From NCBI RefSeq assembly GCF_004348975.1, contig NZ_SMFP01000007.1:180401-244400 (forward strand): a stretch of 64,000 nt of DNA. Direction: 5' to 3'. This stretch comes from Antarcticimicrobium sediminis (GTDB lineage Bacteria > Pseudomonadota > Alphaproteobacteria > Rhodobacterales > Rhodobacteraceae). The notes under the pieces are model-generated. The model was not told the DNA's origin, ran no database searches, and saw only the letters and a program-made list of their open reading frames with translations. Made by a program: the position numbers and the translations under genes. Positions 61,154 through 64,000 of the stretch are shown piece by piece; position 1 is the stretch's first letter, and the number at the start of each line of letters is the position of its first letter.

Positions 61154-63172
61154 TTACTTCGGTTTACGCGGCTTCCGAGGCGGCTTGCCCTTGGGATCAA
61201 ACCGCTTGGAGACATCGCGGGCATCGGCGGGTGCCCCGGACGCTTTCTTCTTTGGCTTGCCCTTGGGCTTTTGCGCCGAGGCACCAACAGGCTTGACCAC
61301 CACTTTGCGCTCTTCCGGCTTCGGCTTGCCCTTGGCGCGCGGGGCGCGCTCGGGGGCCCGCTCGGGAGCGGGGGCCGCACTACGTGCAGGCGCTGCGGTA
61401 TGTGCTGGCTTTTCCGCAGCCGCCGGCTTCGGGGCAGGTGCACTGGCCGGGGGAGCGTCGCTCTCGCGCCGCTTGCCGCCTGCCGCGCTATCCTTGCGCG
61501 GACCACCGGCATGTCGGGGTTTGCCCTCGCTGCCAGAAGGCCGGGGCGGGCGGGCTCTTGCGGTATCCTGTCGCGGTGGGCGGCTCTGCGGCCCCAACTC
61601 GGGCGGGCCATCCAGAAGACGGACCGAAACGCCCTCTTCCAACACGTTGTCCGCCCCAAGGTTCTTCATGAATCCATCAATGACGGGTTTCGAAAGCTCG
61701 ACAAAGGTTTCGCTGTCCTGCACCCGGATGGCGCCGATCCCGGACTTGTCCAAATTACCGGCACGGCACAACAGCGGCAGGATCCAGCGCGCCTCGGCCC
61801 GATCACCACGTCCGACGGAAAGCGCGATCCAACCGCTCGGACCAAAGCTCCGCTCGGAGCGGGCGGCGGGTTTCGCATCCGGCGCCGACAGTTCCTCAGG
61901 CGCAGCATAGCGCGACCGGTACAGGCGCAGATAGGCTGCGGTAATGGCCTCGGCACTGTGACGCGCCAGCAGTTTCACGGCAAAGGCCGCTTCCTCCTCG
62001 GTCACGGGCTCGCTCCACGCCGGATCGTTCAAAAGACGTTCCTCGTCTTGGTGCACGATATCCTCGACCGAGGGCGCCACGGTCCATTCCGCGGAAATCT
62101 TGGCCCACTTGAGCAACCGCTCGGCCTTATTGACGGCCTTGGGCGGGACGATCAGCGCCGAGATGCCCTTGCGGCCCGCACGCCCGGTCCGACCCGACCG
62201 GTGCAGCAGGCTTTCGGCATTGGACGGCAGATCGGCATGAATCACCAAGTTAAGGTTCGGCAGGTCGATACCGCGCGCCGCCACATCGGTCGCCACACAG
62301 ATTCGCGCCCGACCATCGCGCATGGCTTGCAAGGCATGCGACCGCTCGGCCTGGCTCAATTCGCCCGACAGGCTCACTGTGGAAAAGCCACGGTTTGCCA
62401 GCCGCGCCGCCAAATGGTTCACCGCCGCCCGGGTATTGGCAAAGACGATGGCGCCTTCGTCATGATGGAACCGCAACAAGTTGAAGATCGCGTGTTCGCT
62501 GTCAGACGCAGCCACCCGGACCGCCTGATAGGAAATGTCGGCATGCTGGCTGGTGCCGCTCAGGGTGCTGATCCGTTTGGCATCGCGCTGGTACTTTTGC
62601 GCGAGCTTGGCAATCATCGGCGGCACAGTCGCCGAGAACAGCAATGTGCGCCGCTCTTCCGGGGACTTGCCGAGAATATACTCAAGATCCTCACGGAACC
62701 CGAGATCAAGCATCTCATCGGCCTCATCAAGGATGACCGCGCGCAGCCCGCTCAGATCGAGCGCCCCGCGATTGATGTGGTCACACAGCCGCCCGGGGGT
62801 GCCAACAACGATATGGGCCCCCCGCTCCAGCGAGCGGCGCTCTTGACGCACATCCATGCCACCGACACAGGAGGTGACGACCGCGCCGGTCCGCGCATAG
62901 AGCCAAGCAAGCTCACGTTTAACCTGAAAGGCCAACTCACGGGTCGGCGCAACGACCAGCGCCAAAGGCGTCGCCGCAGGACCGAATTGCGTCTCGGTTC
63001 CAAGCAGCGTCTCGGCGATCGCCAATCCGAAACCAACGGTCTTACCCGACCCGGTCTGAGCGGACACCAAAAGGTCCGATGCCGCGAGTTCCGGTGCGAT
63101 CACAGCCTCCTGAACAGGGGTAAGCTTGTCGAAACCATGCTCAGCGAGCGCCTCGGACAGGGGGGTGATCAT
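61154..63172 (-). CDS. DEAD-box ATP-dependent RNA helicase (DeaD/DbpA-like)
   Basis: 672 residues if started at the ATG at 63172 (MITPLSEALAEHGFDK), which matches the usual family start, although no strong ribosome site is seen; the frame runs to 63277. Motifs: Q motif GFDKLTPVQEAVI, AQTGSGKTVGFGL, VILDEADEMLDLGF, LFSATVPPM, ARGIDLPNLNLVIHADLP and HRSGRTGRAGRKG. A DbpA-like RNA-binding domain (about 445-540, FVELSKPVIDGFMKNLGA) precedes a ~130-residue Pro/Ala/Lys/Arg-rich tail. Role: rRNA or mRNA remodelling, often cold-linked. It is convergent with the cyclo-ligase gene, and the rRNA operon on the same strand ends just upstream. Confidence 0.94.
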   Translation of the reverse strand: MITPLSEALAEHGFDKLTPVQEAVIAPELAASDLLVSAQTGSGKTVGFGLAIAETLLGTETQFGPAATPLALVVAPTRELAFQVKRELAWLYARTGAVVTSCVGGMDVRQERRSLERGAHIVVGTPGRLCDHINRGALDLSGLRAVILDEADEMLDLGFREDLEYILGKSPEERRTLLFSATVPPMIAKLAQKYQRDAKRISTLSGTSQHADISYQAVRVAASDSEHAIFNLLRFHHDEGAIVFANTRAAVNHLAARLANRGFSTVSLSGELSQAERSHALQAMRDGRARICVATDVAARGIDLPNLNLVIHADLPSNAESLLHRSGRTGRAGRKGISALIVPPKAVNKAERLLKWAKISAEWTVAPSVEDIVHQDEERLLNDPAWSEPVTEEEAAFAVKLLARHSAEAITAAYLRLYRSRYAAPEELSAPDAKPAARSERSFGPSGWIALSVGRGDRAEARWILPLLCRAGNLDKSGIGAIRVQDSETFVELSKPVIDGFMKNLGADNVLEEGVSVRLLDGPPELGPQSRPPRQDTARARPPRPSGSEGKPRHAGGPRKDSAAGGKRRESDAPPASAPAPKPAAAEKPAHTAAPARSAAPAPERAPERAPRAKGKPKPEERKVVVKPVGASAQKPKGKPKKKASGAPADARDVSKRFDPKGKPPRKPRKPK

Positions 63173-63305
63173 ATCTGGGAAAATCCATTCAAGAGCGGCG
63201 GAAAGATCTGGGAAACGGCCAGAGCGGCGCGAGGTCTTTGCCCTGAAGGGCAAAGTATATCGGGTGTTGAGGGGCACGCAAAACCGGCGGTTATCGCCCC
63301 TGGCT

Positions 63306-63342
63306 GAAAAACAGGAACGCCCGTAGCATCGTTGCTACGGGC
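63306..63342 (-). terminator. Terminator of the rRNA operon/tRNA-fMet transcript
   Basis: On the minus strand GCCCGTAGCA and TGCTACGGGC (63319-63342) form a perfect 10-bp stem with a 4-base loop, followed shortly by UUUUU (complement of 63307-63311). It lies 13 bp beyond the tRNA 3' end. Confidence 0.9.
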
Positions 63343-63355
63343 GGCTCTGTAGGAC

Positions 63356-63432
<77 letters not shown>

Positions 63433-63919
63433 CCAGTGATGCTTACCTAGTCAAAGCGCCCTGGAACCTCAAGGGCCAAATGGGGTCTTTTTCATAGTTT
63501 TGTCATCTTTCTTTCGCCGAACAGAAAAAGCCCCTTCGCCGGACTGTTCGGACCAGACGCAAAGAGGTCGAATCCGGTTTCAGCCACGCCGATCAGACCC
63601 GAGTCACACAACTGTAAGTGGTTGATTCTAAATCAAGCGTGATCGCCAGACTTAGCTGGCCGTTATCCTCGTTCACCACCACACGCGCGTGATGCAGGCG
63701 TTGCTTCGAGGTGGATCTGTGGCTCTGGATCGCCTGTGGTTTTGCGCTGGGGCCCGACTTGCCTGGCAGAGGTATCCGCCGGGACTGGTTCCGGGTCGGC
63801 GGCCAGAACCGGAACGCCTGCACGCGCCACTGGGGGCGTCGGAGCAAGTTGACGGCGCTAAGTTTTGGGTGATTTTTGGTATTGATACCGTCAGAGAGAA
63901 ATCATGGGAGTCCTTATTA
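63433..63919 (-). other. Spacer between 5S rRNA and tRNA-fMet
   Basis: 487 bp transcribed with the rRNA operon if it runs through. Short ORFs on both strands have no recognisable product. I see no further tRNA or strong hairpin terminator in it. AT-rich segments occur near 63490-63530. Confidence 0.5.
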
Positions 63920-64000
63920 GGTTTGGCGGTGACCTACTCTCCCACGTCTTAAGACGCAGTACCATTGGCGCGACAGCGCTTAACTTCCGGGTTCGGGATG
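63920..64000 (-). rRNA. rrf: 5S ribosomal RNA (3' part; continues beyond the window)
   Basis: The reverse complement of this end reads as the 3' two-thirds of an alphaproteobacterial 5S rRNA, including CCATCCCGAACCCGGAAGTT-type loop B/C sequence, CCAATGGTACTGCGTCTTAA, and the end GGGAGAGTAGGTCACCGCCA. The 5' third is cut by the window edge. 23S and 16S should lie further right on the minus strand. Confidence 0.93.

Noticed and set aside
61142..63307. 721-codon open frame opposite the DEAD-box helicase
   Set aside because: The minus strand carries every helicase motif; the plus-strand product shows no family feature and is a high-GC shadow.
63433..63919. Small ORFs at 63593-63847 (minus) and 63689-63952 (plus) in the rRNA operon spacer
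   Set aside because: No ribosome site, no recognisable product, and the plus-strand one runs into 5S rRNA sequence.

Overview
The window is GC-rich, densely coded bacterial chromosome. It is most likely from an alphaproteobacterium of the Rhodobacterales (roseobacter/Paracoccaceae type). The evidence is the protein flavour, the frequent 4-bp ATGA overlaps, an initiator tRNA placed just after 5S rRNA, and an operon order moxR-DUF58-DUF4159 next to an alpha-2-macroglobulin/PBP1C pair. This is recognition from sequence alone; no search was run. I see no insertion sequence, prophage, CRISPR array or integrase, so the gene sets below look chromosomal.

Layout. 0-2.8 kb: recQ (5' end cut by the window) and yaaA. 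2.9-10.4 kb: a very large periplasmic alpha-2-macroglobulin with a PAN/Apple domain, translationally coupled to pbpC. 10.5-17.2 kb: a tight minus-strand operon moxR > DUF58 > BatA-like/DUF4159 > VWA/GATase-like membrane protein, divergent from a DUF1285 gene. 17.8-26.6 kb: the least explained region, with a 1706-residue helical-repeat protein ending in an HEVAH zincin domain, a CpXC zinc-ribbon protein behind it, a YceI-OmpA fusion, and a divergent exported caspase-fold protein whose C-terminus has a CxxCH (haem c type) motif. 26.6-29.1 kb: glpK and panC. 29.4-34.8 kb: a peptide/nickel-family ABC importer with a cupin gene inside it and a strong terminator after the binding-protein gene. 34.9-39.2 kb: NAD salvage genes pncA and pncB flanking a hybrid histidine kinase. 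39.4-44.3 kb: trhO, an exported MBL-fold protein, a ferric-reductase-like flavohaem protein and pepT.

44.4-51.2 kb: an AfuABC/FbpABC/PhnSTU-like importer in one operon with an MBL hydrolase, a histidine phosphatase and a HAD phosphatase, divergent from a DeoR-family regulator. The divergent promoter carries three related 12-bp dyads. I read this as a regulon for importing and dephosphorylating an organophosphate; the substrate is unknown. 51.2-58.4 kb: a five-gene operon of a beta-CASP ribonuclease-type MBL protein, a LOG-family protein, an HlyD adaptor, an RbbA-type double ATPase/permease and a second permease. 58.9-61.1 kb: an Fe-S Rrf2 regulator (NsrR/RirA type) divergent from a group III truncated haemoglobin, a DUF488 gene and an N-terminally extended 5-formyl-THF cyclo-ligase, which looks like a nitric oxide/low-oxygen response set. 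61.2-63.2 kb: a DEAD-box RNA helicase. 63.3-64.0 kb: the 3' end of an rRNA operon on the minus strand (5S partial, initiator tRNA-Met, terminator).

Best candidates for undescribed biology are (i) the giant repeat-zincin plus CpXC pair with the neighbouring YceI-OmpA and caspase-CxxCH genes, and (ii) the transporter/three-hydrolase operon with its DeoR operators. Long ORFs opposite these genes are high-GC antisense shadows and are not annotated.
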